Assembly: GCA_900770535.1 (NCBI GenBank)
Contig: CAAHDV010000061.1
Location: 1 to 20,194, forward strand
Source: Lachnospiraceae bacterium
GTDB lineage: Bacteria; Bacillota; Clostridia; Lachnospirales; Lachnospiraceae
Length of the DNA stretch: 20,194 bases
Reading direction: 5' to 3'
Part shown: piece after piece, positions 8,055-15,729 of the stretch
How the letters are laid out: the number at the start of each line of letters is the position of its first letter
Numbering within the stretch: the stretch's first letter is position 1
Notes under the pieces: generated by a model
The model's database searches: none
What the model was told of the DNA's origin: nothing
Seen by the model: only the letters and a program-made list of their open reading frames with translations
Translations under genes and position numbers: made by a program

Positions 8055-8813
8055 TTAATGAATCCAGGCTCCGTCCCCTCCGACGTAGCAGCCGTCCGGG
8101 GTCCGGGTATTTACAAGCATGGCTCCGTTACTGTCTGTATAGTACCACTTGCCGCTGTCCTCAATCCAGCCGCAGCGCAGGTATCCATTCATTCCAAAGC
8201 AGTACCAGGTACCGTCTATCTGAACCCAGCGGCCTACCGGATAACTTCCGTCTTTAAACTGGAACCATTTTCCACCCTGGTCGATGCACCAGTGGTTGCC
8301 CTGAGCGGTGGAGAAATCCTGTCCACTGTTCGCTGGCACCCCCGGGCCGCCGGTGCTGGCCGGGTTCCTGCCGGTGTCTCCGGGACCTCCGGAAACATAC
8401 TTTCCATCTCCAGGGCCGCCGGAATAGCTGTGGTGGTAGTCATAGCTGATATCGTCTGCTTCTTCCGCAGTCAGAAACATGGTATCAGAGCTTACCCACT
8501 CTCCCTTTTCTGATCCGCTTCCAACAGCACGCACCATAAAGTAGTAATTGCCCCGGCGGGTCATATGGCTCGCAAAATCATAGGAATTATCGTAGACCGA
8601 TGCCGTACTCATCACCGATGACTCATTCCGGTACAGCTTTACCTGATAGTACCGGGCCGACGTATTGTCCGTCCAGATGCCGCTGCCGGAATCTCCGTCC
8701 CATCTTACGTTTTCTACATTCAGATCCGTTGCCGCAAACCCGCTGACCGTCCCGGCCAGAATCATCCCCATGGCAAGCAGCACGCCTGCAATCCATTTTC
8801 CTGTTTTTCTCAT
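8055..8813 (-). CDS. Secreted protein with Fn3-like domain and cell-wall-binding repeats
   Basis: A 252-residue exported protein. A signal peptide occupies about 1-28 (charged start, hydrophobic core, cleavage near GFAA). Residues about 30-115 look like a fibronectin type III-like beta domain (YYQVKLYRN ... YYFMVRAVGSGSEKGEW). A glycine/proline linker follows with three GGPG units (about 130-160). The C-terminus carries choline-binding-type repeats (WFQFKDGSYPVGRWVQIDGTWYCFG, then GWIEDSGKWYYTDSNGAM, given here in part), expected to hold the protein on wall polymers. It follows the sensor kinase by 20 nt with AAAGGAG about 9 nt upstream, so the two are probably one operon. The stop is 6 nt from the stop of the facing response regulator. 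Its role is unknown; a wall-associated accessory to the kinase is one guess. Confidence 0.85.
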   Translation of the reverse strand: MRKTGKWIAGVLLAMGMILAGTVSGFAATDLNVENVRWDGDSGSGIWTDNTSARYYQVKLYRNESSVMSTASVYDNSYDFASHMTRRGNYYFMVRAVGSGSEKGEWVSSDTMFLTAEEADDISYDYHHSYSGGPGDGKYVSGGPGDTGRNPASTGGPGVPANSGQDFSTAQGNHWCIDQGGKWFQFKDGSYPVGRWVQIDGTWYCFGMNGYLRCGWIEDSGKWYYTDSNGAMLVNTRTPDGCYVGGDGAWIH

Positions 8814-8833
8814 ACGATTCTTCTCCTTTTCTG

Positions 8834-10240
8834 TTACAGATTTGTTGCCAGCGGCAGGGAAAAGATAAACTCCGATCCCACACCCTCCGTGCTGACCACA
8901 TCAATATTTTCCCCGTGTGCCTGAATGATCTCCTTCACGATTGCCAGGCCCAGACCGGTGCCCTTTTTATCTTTTCCGCGGGACAGGTCAGATTTGTAAA
9001 ACCGGTCAAATACCTTTTTCACGCTGTCCTTCGGAATGCCGATTCCCGTATCTTTCACCGAGACAAAGATTTTCTCATTTTTAATGCGCGTCTGGATATA
9101 GATCGTGGAATCCTGATGACTGAATTTGATGGCATTGTCAATCAGGTTGTAAAGCACCTGCTGGATCTTTCCCAGATCCGCGTAAACCATCTGGATATTA
9201 TCGGAAAAGGTCAGCTCAAAATTGATATTCTTCTTTTCACAGGTTCCCTCAAAGGAAGCTGCCGTGTCCTTGATGACCCGGTTAATGTCAAAGCTGGACC
9301 GTGACAGATACCCCTTGCTGTCCAGAGAGTTTAAGGTCAGCATGCCCTGCGTCAGCTTGGTCAGGCGCTCCGTTTCTGAAATCACGCGGGTTAAGTATTT
9401 CTCGTACATCTCCGGCGGAATGGTTCCGTCTATGATGGCCTCCAGATACCCTTTAATAGAGGTCAGCGGAGAGCGGAAATCATGGGAGACATTGGCAATG
9501 AAATTTCGCTGGTATTCCTCCAGCTTATTTAACTCCCCGGACATATAGTTCAGGGTTCCTGCCAGATACCCCATCTCATCCCGGCTGTTTAACTCAATCC
9601 GGTAATCCAGATTGCCCGCCGCATATTCATTGGCGCCCTCCGTAATCTTTTTGAGCGGAAAGTATACGGTATTGGTGAACACCAGCAAAATGGTCAGCGA
9701 CAGGATAAAGAGGATTGCTGCCGTTATGTAAACTACATTCAGATTGGAATTGCTCATCTCCCAGATCACGCTCATAGGCAGATGTAGCAGCACGTAGCCA
9801 TAGGTATTGTAATTTCCCGTAATGGGCGCGGAGACACTTAATACATCGTACGGAAAGAGCCCGTAGTAAGATCCGGTGCAATAGGACTTATTGCCAGTTG
9901 CGGTAGGATCAAACCCCTCAATGGTCGTACCGGCCCGCTTATTCTGCTCGCTGTCCACCACAATGATGCCCTGGCGGTTCACTACCCAGATCTCTGCCCG
10001 CACAAATTTGGCTACCGCCTGAAGCTGCGGATAAACCGAATCCAGATCCTGCTTCTTCCCCTGGTAGACACTGCTGTAGGCTGACGCGATCAGGTTCGCC
10101 TCGTCGTACATGGCCTCGGCCTGATTTTTTACCTGATTTTTGTTCATCAGCTGTGCGGAAAAGGTCGCAATGGACGCAAATCCAAGTAAACCAAACACCA
10201 GGTAACCTAAGATAAATTTATAGTAGAGTGAATGTTTCAT
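8834..10240 (-). CDS. Membrane sensor histidine kinase (HAMP, HisKA, HATPase)
   Basis: Classical two-component kinase of 468 residues. TM1 is at about 8-30 and an extracellular sensor of about 135 residues resembles a single Cache/PAS-like fold (IWVVNRQGIIVVDSEQ at 84-99). TM2 is at about 168-190 and HAMP at about 191-245. The phospho-acceptor is H253 in NVSHDFRSPLTSIKGY. The ATPase domain has the N box NLIDNAIKFS, DTGIGIP, and GTGLGLAIV. No response regulator is adjacent on its strand; the OmpR-type regulator at 7338-8048 faces it across the small wall protein gene and is the obvious partner candidate. The start at 10240 has GAGGGG about 12 nt upstream, rather far, yet it is the best-placed ATG. 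The signal is unknown. Confidence 0.92.
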   Translation of the reverse strand: MKHSLYYKFILGYLVFGLLGFASIATFSAQLMNKNQVKNQAEAMYDEANLIASAYSSVYQGKKQDLDSVYPQLQAVAKFVRAEIWVVNRQGIIVVDSEQNKRAGTTIEGFDPTATGNKSYCTGSYYGLFPYDVLSVSAPITGNYNTYGYVLLHLPMSVIWEMSNSNLNVVYITAAILFILSLTILLVFTNTVYFPLKKITEGANEYAAGNLDYRIELNSRDEMGYLAGTLNYMSGELNKLEEYQRNFIANVSHDFRSPLTSIKGYLEAIIDGTIPPEMYEKYLTRVISETERLTKLTQGMLTLNSLDSKGYLSRSSFDINRVIKDTAASFEGTCEKKNINFELTFSDNIQMVYADLGKIQQVLYNLIDNAIKFSHQDSTIYIQTRIKNEKIFVSVKDTGIGIPKDSVKKVFDRFYKSDLSRGKDKKGTGLGLAIVKEIIQAHGENIDVVSTEGVGSEFIFSLPLATNL

Positions 10241-10287
10241 AAATGCGCGTTACCCCTCATGTTGTAATAGATGTCTGAAACATATCC

Positions 10288-10317
10288 ATTCTAACATAAA
10301 ATCATGCCGGGAAACAA
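10288..10317 (-). promoter_or_regulatory. Promoter for the sensor kinase/wall protein operon
   Basis: On the minus strand TTGTTT (10317-10312), an 18-nt spacer and TAGAAT (10293-10288), with TG one base upstream making an extended -10 (TGTTAGAAT). The -35 overlaps the T-rich tail of the terminator just upstream. The leader would be about 40 nt. Confidence 0.55.
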
Positions 10318-10350
10318 CAAAAAGCACGCCTGGCAGCGTGCTTTTCGTTT
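10312..10350. terminator. Bidirectional intrinsic terminator
   Basis: AAAAGCACGC (10320-10329) and its exact complement GCGTGCTTTT (10336-10345) form a 10-bp stem with a 6-nt loop. T-rich tails lie on both sides: TTTTCGTTT on the plus strand and TTTTTGTTGTTT on the minus strand. On the minus strand it would end both the AraC-type regulator operon and the candidate small RNA. Confidence 0.85.
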
Positions 10351-10417
10351 AGGAGTTGAGTTTCTGATTTCACGGGTCAGATGAAACCAGACGAAATGTA
10401 TAGAATATTCACATGTA

Positions 10418-10433
10418 GTTAGTTGCGGCTAAC
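10418..10433. promoter_or_regulatory. DtxR-like palindrome 1
   Basis: GTTAG (10418-10422), six bases, CTAAC (10429-10433). It covers the predicted start point of the leftward promoter, where a bound repressor would block transcription. The TTAG-N6-CTAA layout resembles operators of DtxR/IdeR/MntR-family metalloregulators. The assignment is by resemblance only. Confidence 0.42.
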
Positions 10434-10440
10434 TGTCATT

Positions 10441-10469
10441 ATATTAGCATAGGCTAACTCTTTTTGCAA
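10441..10469 (-). promoter_or_regulatory. SigA-type promoter for the candidate small RNA
   Basis: On the minus strand TTGCAA (10469-10464), exactly 17 nt, then TAATAT (10446-10441), which overlaps TATAAT (10443-10438). The predicted start is near 10434. No protein gene lies between it and the terminator at 10345-10320. Confidence 0.55.
10443..10458. promoter_or_regulatory. DtxR-like palindrome 2
   Basis: ATTAG (10443-10447), six bases, CTAAC (10454-10458), with an inner TTAGC/GCTAA palindrome. It overlaps the -10 and spacer of the leftward promoter, and its centre is 25 bp from that of palindrome 1. The two share GGCTAACT on their right side. Confidence 0.42.
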
Positions 10470-10615
10470 CCCCTTTTTTCAAATTTTTTCGTATTTTTTT
10501 GTATTTCTTTTTGTACGCTCCGGCAAGGTGCATTTCCAATCCGGCAGCTTTCCTGATCTGTCGGCTGCGATCCTGACCTGACGGTTGCTCCTCCAATCTG
10601 CTGGCCGCAGTCCTT

Positions 10616-11377
10616 CTACCGGCTTCGGTCCTGATACTCGGATGGAGAGATTCCCGTCATCTTCTTAAACTGGGCGCTGAAATAAGCGGTATCGGAATAT
10701 CCCACCTGCTCCGCCACCTCGTAAACCTTCACCCGGCAGTCCTTCAGCAGCTCCATGGCTTTTTTCATGCGGTACAGCGTTAAGTAACTGGTAAAGGTAT
10801 AGTCCGTCTCTTTCTTGAACACACGGCTTAAATATCCTTCGCTGATCTCCAGCTCTCCAGCCACAGTACTGATATTGATATCCTCCCGGAAATGTTCCCG
10901 GATCAGCTGCACAGCCTGCTCTACATATTTATTCTTCGTATTTTTCACCGGATTCAAACGGAGTACCGGCATATCCTGCTCCTTTGCGGCTTTTGACTCC
11001 CGCGCCTCTTCCTGCCCCTGAATGTGGCGCACCGCCGCCTCCAGCTCGCCGTCCTTGAGTGGCTTTAACAGATAGTCGCTGACTCCAAGGCGCAGCGCGC
11101 TCTGGGCATACTTGAAATCGCTGTAGGCCGTCAGGATGATAAATTTAGCCCGGCATCCATTCTCCCGCAGCTTCGCGATCATCTCCACGCCATCCATGCG
11201 GGGCATCTTCACATCGGTCACTACAATATCCGGTGACAGGCGCTCAATTAAAGCCGCGCCCTCTTCTCCGTTGGCGGCCTCCCCCACCACCACACAGCCC
11301 AGGGCTGACCAGTCAATGGTCAGGATGATGCCCTTGCGGGCCATGGTCTCATCTTCCACCACTACTACTCTATTCAT
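10616..11377 (-). CDS. AraC-type response regulator (YesN/HptR-like)
   Basis: A 253-residue cytoplasmic regulator. The receiver domain (about 1-120) has acidic residues ED at 8-9, phospho-acceptor D55 in VVTDVKMPRMDG, and the lysine in YLLKPL. A linker leads to two helix-turn-helix units of the AraC family (about 155-250): INISTVAGELEISEGYLSRVFK and VYEVAEQVGYSDTAYFSAQFKK (each shown in part of its motif), ending in the typical GISPSEY. It overlaps the kinase stop by 8 nt, so the pair is translationally coupled. Order and domain make-up match HptR of the staphylococcal glucose-6-phosphate sensor. The likely target is the transporter operon at 19832-14276, and possibly its own operon. It would bind direct repeats upstream of promoters. 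YesN-type control of another carbohydrate system is the main alternative. Confidence 0.92.
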   Translation of the reverse strand: MNRVVVVEDETMARKGIILTIDWSALGCVVVGEAANGEEGAALIERLSPDIVVTDVKMPRMDGVEMIAKLRENGCRAKFIILTAYSDFKYAQSALRLGVSDYLLKPLKDGELEAAVRHIQGQEEARESKAAKEQDMPVLRLNPVKNTKNKYVEQAVQLIREHFREDINISTVAGELEISEGYLSRVFKKETDYTFTSYLTLYRMKKAMELLKDCRVKVYEVAEQVGYSDTAYFSAQFKKMTGISPSEYQDRSR

Positions 11378-13040
11378 GTTCCACGTCCTTTCGGAATGGC
11401 AGGCGCAGCGTTACGGTGGTTCCGTCCTCCATCGTCTCCGCATGCATGCCGTATTCCTCTCCATAGTAAATCTTTAAGATCTGGATCACGTTGTAAAGCC
11501 CCAGATGCCCGTCCCGCTTTGCCGGTGCCGGGCTGTTGATCCAGTCCACCATGTCCTGACTCATACCACATCCATCATCCGTTACGGAAATGCTGAGAAC
11601 ACCGTCCTTCTGCGCTGCGTAAATGCAGAGATAGCCATTATCACACCCGTCCAGGCCGTGAATGACGGCATTTTCCACCAGCGGCTGCAGGATCATTTTG
11701 GGAATCATGCTCTCTTCCAGAAGGTCCGGAATTTCCGTCTCATAGAGGAAACTTCCACTGAACCGGATTTTCTGGATGCGGATGTAGCTGTCTATGGTAT
11801 CCAGCTCCTCCCTCAGGGTAATGAACGGCCTGCTGGAAATGCTTTTCCTTAAAATAACCGCCAGGTTTTCTGCCAGCACCGCGATTTCCGGAATCTGGTT
11901 GATCTTGGCGTTCCACTTGATGGTGTCCAGCGTGTTATACAGAAAATGCGGATTTAACTGGGTCTGGTACAGGCGCAGGGTCGTCTCATTTAAATCCTTT
12001 TGCTGCTGCACCTTCTCTTCCAGATATGTCTTTAAATCGCGTACCATCCCGTTAAAGCTGTCTGTCAGTCTTCCCAGCTCATCGGTGCGGCTGCTGTGGA
12101 CACGGATGTTTAAATCCCCTTCCTTAACTTTCTCCATGGCCTTGTCCAGCTGGCTGACCGGCTTTACAATGTTCCGGGTCAGCGCGCCGGAGATCACCAT
12201 GGACAGAACCAGGCTCAGCAGGGACATAGCCAGAAGCACCGTTCCCATGGTCTGCATGGCCGGGGAGCTGATGGGCGCCTGACGGCACAGGATCACATAG
12301 AATCCCCGCACCGGTTCCTGCGTCCACAGATACTGGGCATCCTCCGCCTCATTCAGTTTTGTCTCATCATAGTCCGGTCTGGAACAGTAAAACGGCCGCA
12401 TATGGGAATCCAGAAGCCAGATGGTATCCGTCTGGGAATAGAATCCGCTGAATACATTATCGAAATTTTCCCGGGTAAAATCCAGTACCAGGTATCCGGT
12501 CCGGGCCCCGCCGGGATTTTCTATCGCGTAAGCTCCCTGCATCAGCACACGGGCATCCGTCAGTGCCAGATATGGATCGGTGCGGTACCAGGTCATGCCG
12601 TCCTGGCCGTACGCTTTCTTTAAAATGCCCCAGTACACGGGCAGGGAATCCGCCCGCGACAGTGTATCGGTCGTGAACCGCAGCTTCCCGCCCACATCGT
12701 ACACACTGACCTGGGCATGCCCGTAAATCTCCTGGGATGCCTGATACAGCGAAACGTACATGCCACGCTGCATTTCTACCGTTGTGGTATCGATCATATA
12801 GCGGGCCACGGAACCGTTCTTGGTAATCTCCCGGCACGCTTCCTCACAGTCATCCAGAAGCGCGGCAAACCGGCTGCGGATCTCCGTGATCTGCCGATTC
12901 GCTTCCTGCTCACTCTGGCGGTTCAGGGAAGCCGTAAACAGCCGCACCATAACCACGCTGGTTAACAGAAGCGGAACCAGCGTTACCAGAAAGCAGGACA
13001 GAAAGATCTGGCCGCGGAACGAAAGAGTTTTATGCTTCAT
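11370..13040 (-). CDS. YesM/LytS-type sensor histidine kinase (HptS-like)
   Basis: Membrane kinase of 556 residues from ATG 13040. That start has AAGGAGG 7 nt upstream and makes a 4-nt ATGA overlap with the preceding lipoprotein gene; a longer upstream reading lacks such a site. TM1 is at about 11-33, an extracellular Cache-like sensor at about 34-262, TM2 at about 266-288 and HAMP at about 288-340. The His_kinase domain has H365 in QLNPHFLYNTLDTIKW, followed by a HATPase with LVENAVIHGLDG and DDGCGMS. It probably receives the signal through the extracellular lipoprotein encoded just before it, as proposed for HptS with HptA, and phosphorylates the AraC-type regulator encoded just after it. 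Similar kinases control sugar ABC systems widely in Firmicutes, so the ligand rests on context. Confidence 0.92.
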   Translation of the reverse strand: MKHKTLSFRGQIFLSCFLVTLVPLLLTSVVMVRLFTASLNRQSEQEANRQITEIRSRFAALLDDCEEACREITKNGSVARYMIDTTTVEMQRGMYVSLYQASQEIYGHAQVSVYDVGGKLRFTTDTLSRADSLPVYWGILKKAYGQDGMTWYRTDPYLALTDARVLMQGAYAIENPGGARTGYLVLDFTRENFDNVFSGFYSQTDTIWLLDSHMRPFYCSRPDYDETKLNEAEDAQYLWTQEPVRGFYVILCRQAPISSPAMQTMGTVLLAMSLLSLVLSMVISGALTRNIVKPVSQLDKAMEKVKEGDLNIRVHSSRTDELGRLTDSFNGMVRDLKTYLEEKVQQQKDLNETTLRLYQTQLNPHFLYNTLDTIKWNAKINQIPEIAVLAENLAVILRKSISSRPFITLREELDTIDSYIRIQKIRFSGSFLYETEIPDLLEESMIPKMILQPLVENAVIHGLDGCDNGYLCIYAAQKDGVLSISVTDDGCGMSQDMVDWINSPAPAKRDGHLGLYNVIQILKIYYGEEYGMHAETMEDGTTVTLRLPFRKDVEHE

Positions 13041-14116
13041 GCTCCGCCCTCCTTTCCGGCGGCCTGCTGCCACAGCGCTTTTGCCCGCTGTTTTGCTTCC
13101 GAAAAGGTATCCTGGTCTGCCTCCAGAAGCGGCAGCTTCTCCATGCGATCCAGGCCTGTTTCCGTGGCTGCATCCATCCGCACAGAACGGCGGTTCTGGC
13201 TCACCGACATGATCTTCTGTGCATCACGGCTGACCGTAAAATCCAGAAATTCCCGGGCTGCTCCTTCATGGCTGCTTCCCGCCCGGACCGCCGTGCCGTC
13301 CAGCACCGCCGCGGTTCCCTCCTCCGGGTAAATGTAATCCACATCAGCTCCGCCGCTGCGAAGCGTCTGAGCCGCTGCCTCCGTGGTCACGCCAACAGAG
13401 TAACGCCCGTCCAGGATCCCCTCGTTTCCCTGCTCCACCGTTTTTAAGACCTCGCGATTCAGATTTTCTGCCAGTCTTTCCATATAGTCTTCGCCACTCT
13501 GGCTGCTTAGCATAGCTGCCGCAAGCGCCAGGGCAGACACATCGGACTGCTCCGGATCTGCAAATGCCACTCGTCCCTGCCACCGGGGTTCCAGCAGACT
13601 CTCCCAGCCCACAGGGAGTTCCCGGTATGTCACCACATTGGTATTGTACATGATCACCAGCGGCAGTACCGAAAAACCAGTCCAGACATGGTCCGGTGAC
13701 ATATACCGGCTGTCCAGCATTTCTATCTCACTGCTCTCACAGGGGAGCCACAGCGCCTTGTACTCATCCAGAAGTTCCGTGCTCACGCCAAAGGCCAGAT
13801 CCCATTCTTCCGGCTGAGCCGCCCCACGGCTTCCATCCCTGCTTCTTTCTGTCTGCTTCTGCGCGAACCACCCGCGGACCTCTTCCGATGTTCCGGCCTG
13901 CACCTCCACCGTCAGGCCGGTGCGCTCCTCAAATTCCTTCACCACCGGCTCATAAACCGCAGGTTCCAGATCCGTGCAGACCACCAGATCCGCCTGCACC
14001 GCAGGCAGCGGCTGCTCTGTCCTGCGCCCGCAGCCGGAAACGAGCGCCGCAAAGCCCTGCAGCACCAGTGCCGCAGATACAAAAAAAACTGCTGTTCTTA
14101 CGCTTCTGCTTTTCAT
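13037..14116 (-). CDS. Binding lipoprotein of the sensing unit (HptA/AfuA-like)
   Basis: Extracellular solute-binding protein of 359 residues with a lipoprotein signal (lipobox VSGC, C29). It is homologous to the transporter's binding protein at 18699-19832. Shared segments include W(T/I)G.S.LP.VI.YN (about 145-160), W..L..P.W.G..A (about 170-185), VGVTTEAAAQ, YPEEGTAAVLDGTA and the terminal NRRSVR. It overlaps the kinase start by 4 nt and is not next to a permease gene, so it most likely senses ligand for the kinase and does not feed the importer. The same arrangement is known for HptA-HptS-HptR in Staphylococcus aureus, which responds to glucose-6-phosphate. The start at 14116 has GAGGGG 9 nt upstream. 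An Fe(III) or other anion ligand cannot be excluded from sequence alone. Confidence 0.88.
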   Translation of the reverse strand: MKSRSVRTAVFFVSAALVLQGFAALVSGCGRRTEQPLPAVQADLVVCTDLEPAVYEPVVKEFEERTGLTVEVQAGTSEEVRGWFAQKQTERSRDGSRGAAQPEEWDLAFGVSTELLDEYKALWLPCESSEIEMLDSRYMSPDHVWTGFSVLPLVIMYNTNVVTYRELPVGWESLLEPRWQGRVAFADPEQSDVSALALAAAMLSSQSGEDYMERLAENLNREVLKTVEQGNEGILDGRYSVGVTTEAAAQTLRSGGADVDYIYPEEGTAAVLDGTAVRAGSSHEGAAREFLDFTVSRDAQKIMSVSQNRRSVRMDAATETGLDRMEKLPLLEADQDTFSEAKQRAKALWQQAAGKEGGA

Positions 14117-14196
14117 CCAGTCATTCCCCTCAGGTTCAAATTCATTACAAAATCAGCGGACGCGCCACTGGCGCCTCCTCGATATGCATAGCAACA

Positions 14197-14266
14197 AAAA
14201 TCCCCGTCTTGCGGGTTTCTGCTATTTCATTATATTATAGCAGAAATCCCGGAAAACGGGGATTTT
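14197..14266 (-). terminator. Two-tier hairpin terminator after the phosphohexomutase gene
   Basis: AAAATCCCCGT (14197-14207) pairs with ACGGGGATTTT (14256-14266). Inside lie CGGG/CCCG (14212-14215 and 14248-14251) and TTTCTGCTAT/ATAGCAGAAA (14216-14225 and 14237-14246), with a single bulge at 14247 and an 11-nt loop. On the minus strand TTTTTGTTG follows. It would end the transporter-mutase transcript. Its loop also holds -10 sequences (see the promoter at 14229-14242). Confidence 0.75.
14229..14242 (-). promoter_or_regulatory. Promoter of the sensing operon, inside the terminator palindrome
   Basis: On the minus strand TGCTATAAT (14242-14234) is a perfect extended -10, and a second TATAAT overlaps it (14234-14229). 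No good -35 is present. Both sit in the inner palindrome 14216-14246, so a dimeric regulator could cover them. Transcription would start near 14225, about 110 nt before the lipoprotein ATG. Confidence 0.5.
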
Positions 14267-14275
14267 ACAGGACAT

Positions 14276-15715
14276 TTACAGCCCCAGGAATTTTTCAAAT
14301 AATTCGCAGAGCATCACAGCCTCATGCTCCGTCTGCATCTCACAGAAGATGCGGAGCAGCGGCTCCGTTCCGGAGAATCGGGCGCTGACCCAGCCGCCGT
14401 TCTTTAAATAGACCTTACAGCCGTCCATATAAGAAATATGGTCAATCTCAAACGGAATCTCCGGCAATGCCTGGTCCATCATCAGGGTCTTATGGATGCG
14501 CTCTTTTTCCTCTGCCGTGAAGCGGTACGCGCGTTCTTCCATATGGATCTCGCCGTACTCTTTGCGGATGTCCCCGGCAATCTCGGAAAGCTTCTTGCCG
14601 CTGACGGCCATCATCTCCACCAGAAGGGATGCCGCGTAAATGCCATCCTTGCCGTGGATATGGCCTTTCACGGTCAGACCTCCGGAGGATTCACCGCCGA
14701 TGATGGCATCTGTCTCCTGCATTTTTGCAGAAATGTACTTAAAGCCCACCGGCACCTCATAACATTTCTGACCGAAGCTCTCTGCCACCTTGTCCAGCAC
14801 ATGAGTCGTAGACAGATTGCGCACCGCCGGCCCGCGCCAGCCGCGGTATTTTAACAGGTAGTAGTACAGCATCACCAGAATGGTGTTTGCGTGAAGGTAA
14901 TGACCCTTATCATCGATAACGCCCAGACGGTCCGCATCGCCATCGGTGGCAATACCGATATCGCAGTAGCGGTCCAGCACATAGTTCTGCAGGTTGCGCA
15001 GCGTGTTCTCTGTCGGTGCAGGCATCTTGCCGCCAAACAATGTATCATGCTGGGAATTGATGGTCTCCACCGTACACCGGGCAATGGAAAGGATAGTGCA
15101 GAGCGCTGTCAGGCTCACGCCGTACATGGGGTCAATGGCAATGCGCAGGTCCCGCTCCCGGATGGCATCCAGATTGATGAGGGAGATAATGTTGTCCAGA
15201 TATTCATTCATGGGATTCATCTCCACCACCTGACCGTTCTTTACCAGCTCCTGGTAGGCGTGCGGCGGCATCTGCCCGTTCTCCTCCGGATCCGGCACGT
15301 AGAGCTTGTCTGCCTGCTCCAAATAGCGTTCAATGTCCGCGGTCTGATGCTCATCCGCATCGCGGCCGCCTTTGGTAAATACCTTAATGCCGTTGTAGAT
15401 GGCCGGGTTGTGGCTGGCCGTTACCATCATGCCGTAGCTTAAATCGTGCTTCATCACATAGAACATGATGAGCGGAGTCGGGGAGCTGCGGTCCACAAAC
15501 AGCACCTTAATTCCCTGCTGCCCGAAGATCTCGCAGGACCAGATGACAGCCTCCTTGGAGAGGAAACGCCGGTCATAACCGATCACCACCGGCTTGTTCT
15601 CCACATGCTCTGCCTTGATTTTTAAGGACATAGCCAGCGCAAGCTTCTGAATGTTTTCTTTGGTAAACTCTTCGCCAATGATGGCTCTCCAGCCACCAGT
15701 ACCAAATTTTATCAT
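14276..15715 (-). CDS. Phosphoglucomutase/phosphomannomutase (alpha-D-phosphohexomutase)
   Basis: Cytoplasmic enzyme that moves phosphate between C6 and C1 of a hexose phosphate. It has 479 residues from ATG 15715, which I prefer over GTG 15721 because GAGAGG then lies 7 nt upstream instead of 1. It carries all four family loops: the phosphoserine S101 in TASHNP, the metal loop DGDADR (258-263), the sugar-recognition loop GGESSGG, and the phosphate loop RFSGTEP near the C-terminus. It begins 14 nt after the permease stop and ends at the 14197-14266 terminator, so it is the last gene of the transporter operon. Next to an Afu-like importer it would convert imported glucose-6-phosphate or a related compound to the 1-phosphate. 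Glucose versus mannose specificity is not readable. Confidence 0.93.
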   Translation of the reverse strand: MIKFGTGGWRAIIGEEFTKENIQKLALAMSLKIKAEHVENKPVVIGYDRRFLSKEAVIWSCEIFGQQGIKVLFVDRSSPTPLIMFYVMKHDLSYGMMVTASHNPAIYNGIKVFTKGGRDADEHQTADIERYLEQADKLYVPDPEENGQMPPHAYQELVKNGQVVEMNPMNEYLDNIISLINLDAIRERDLRIAIDPMYGVSLTALCTILSIARCTVETINSQHDTLFGGKMPAPTENTLRNLQNYVLDRYCDIGIATDGDADRLGVIDDKGHYLHANTILVMLYYYLLKYRGWRGPAVRNLSTTHVLDKVAESFGQKCYEVPVGFKYISAKMQETDAIIGGESSGGLTVKGHIHGKDGIYAASLLVEMMAVSGKKLSEIAGDIRKEYGEIHMEERAYRFTAEEKERIHKTLMMDQALPEIPFEIDHISYMDGCKVYLKNGGWVSARFSGTEPLLRIFCEMQTEHEAVMLCELFEKFLGL

Positions 15716-15729
15716 AACCACACCTCTCT

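Larger units (their letters stand above)
10312..10434 (-). ncRNA. Candidate small RNA under metalloregulator-like control
   Basis: A good promoter at 10469-10441 points leftward into about 120 nt that contain no usable open frame (the only ATG is followed at once by TGA) and end in a strong terminator. The predicted RNA has three stems: a 5' stem AGUUAG/CUAACU (about 10434-10417), a 10-bp stem with a 9-nt loop made by 10391-10382 and 10372-10363, and the terminator. The middle stem (UCUGGUUUCA with UGAAAUCAGA) holds a G-U pair only on the minus strand, while the plus strand would have A-C, so the minus transcript is favoured. The family is not recognised. The alternative is an orphan promoter left after loss of a gene. 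Confidence 0.42.

Noticed and set aside
10470..10530. T-rich tract as a terminator for the AraC-type regulator operon
   Set aside because: The T runs lack a preceding GC-rich stem on the minus strand, where they would be A runs; the hairpin at 10320-10345 is a better terminator.
14117..14149. Ten-codon upstream open frame whose stop overlaps the lipoprotein start
   Set aside because: It has no ribosome binding site and the sequence is too short to support as a leader peptide; the overlap may be chance.
13696..14388. 230-codon open frame on the plus strand
   Set aside because: Proline/serine-rich shadow of the lipoprotein gene that runs through a terminator hairpin; no start signal.
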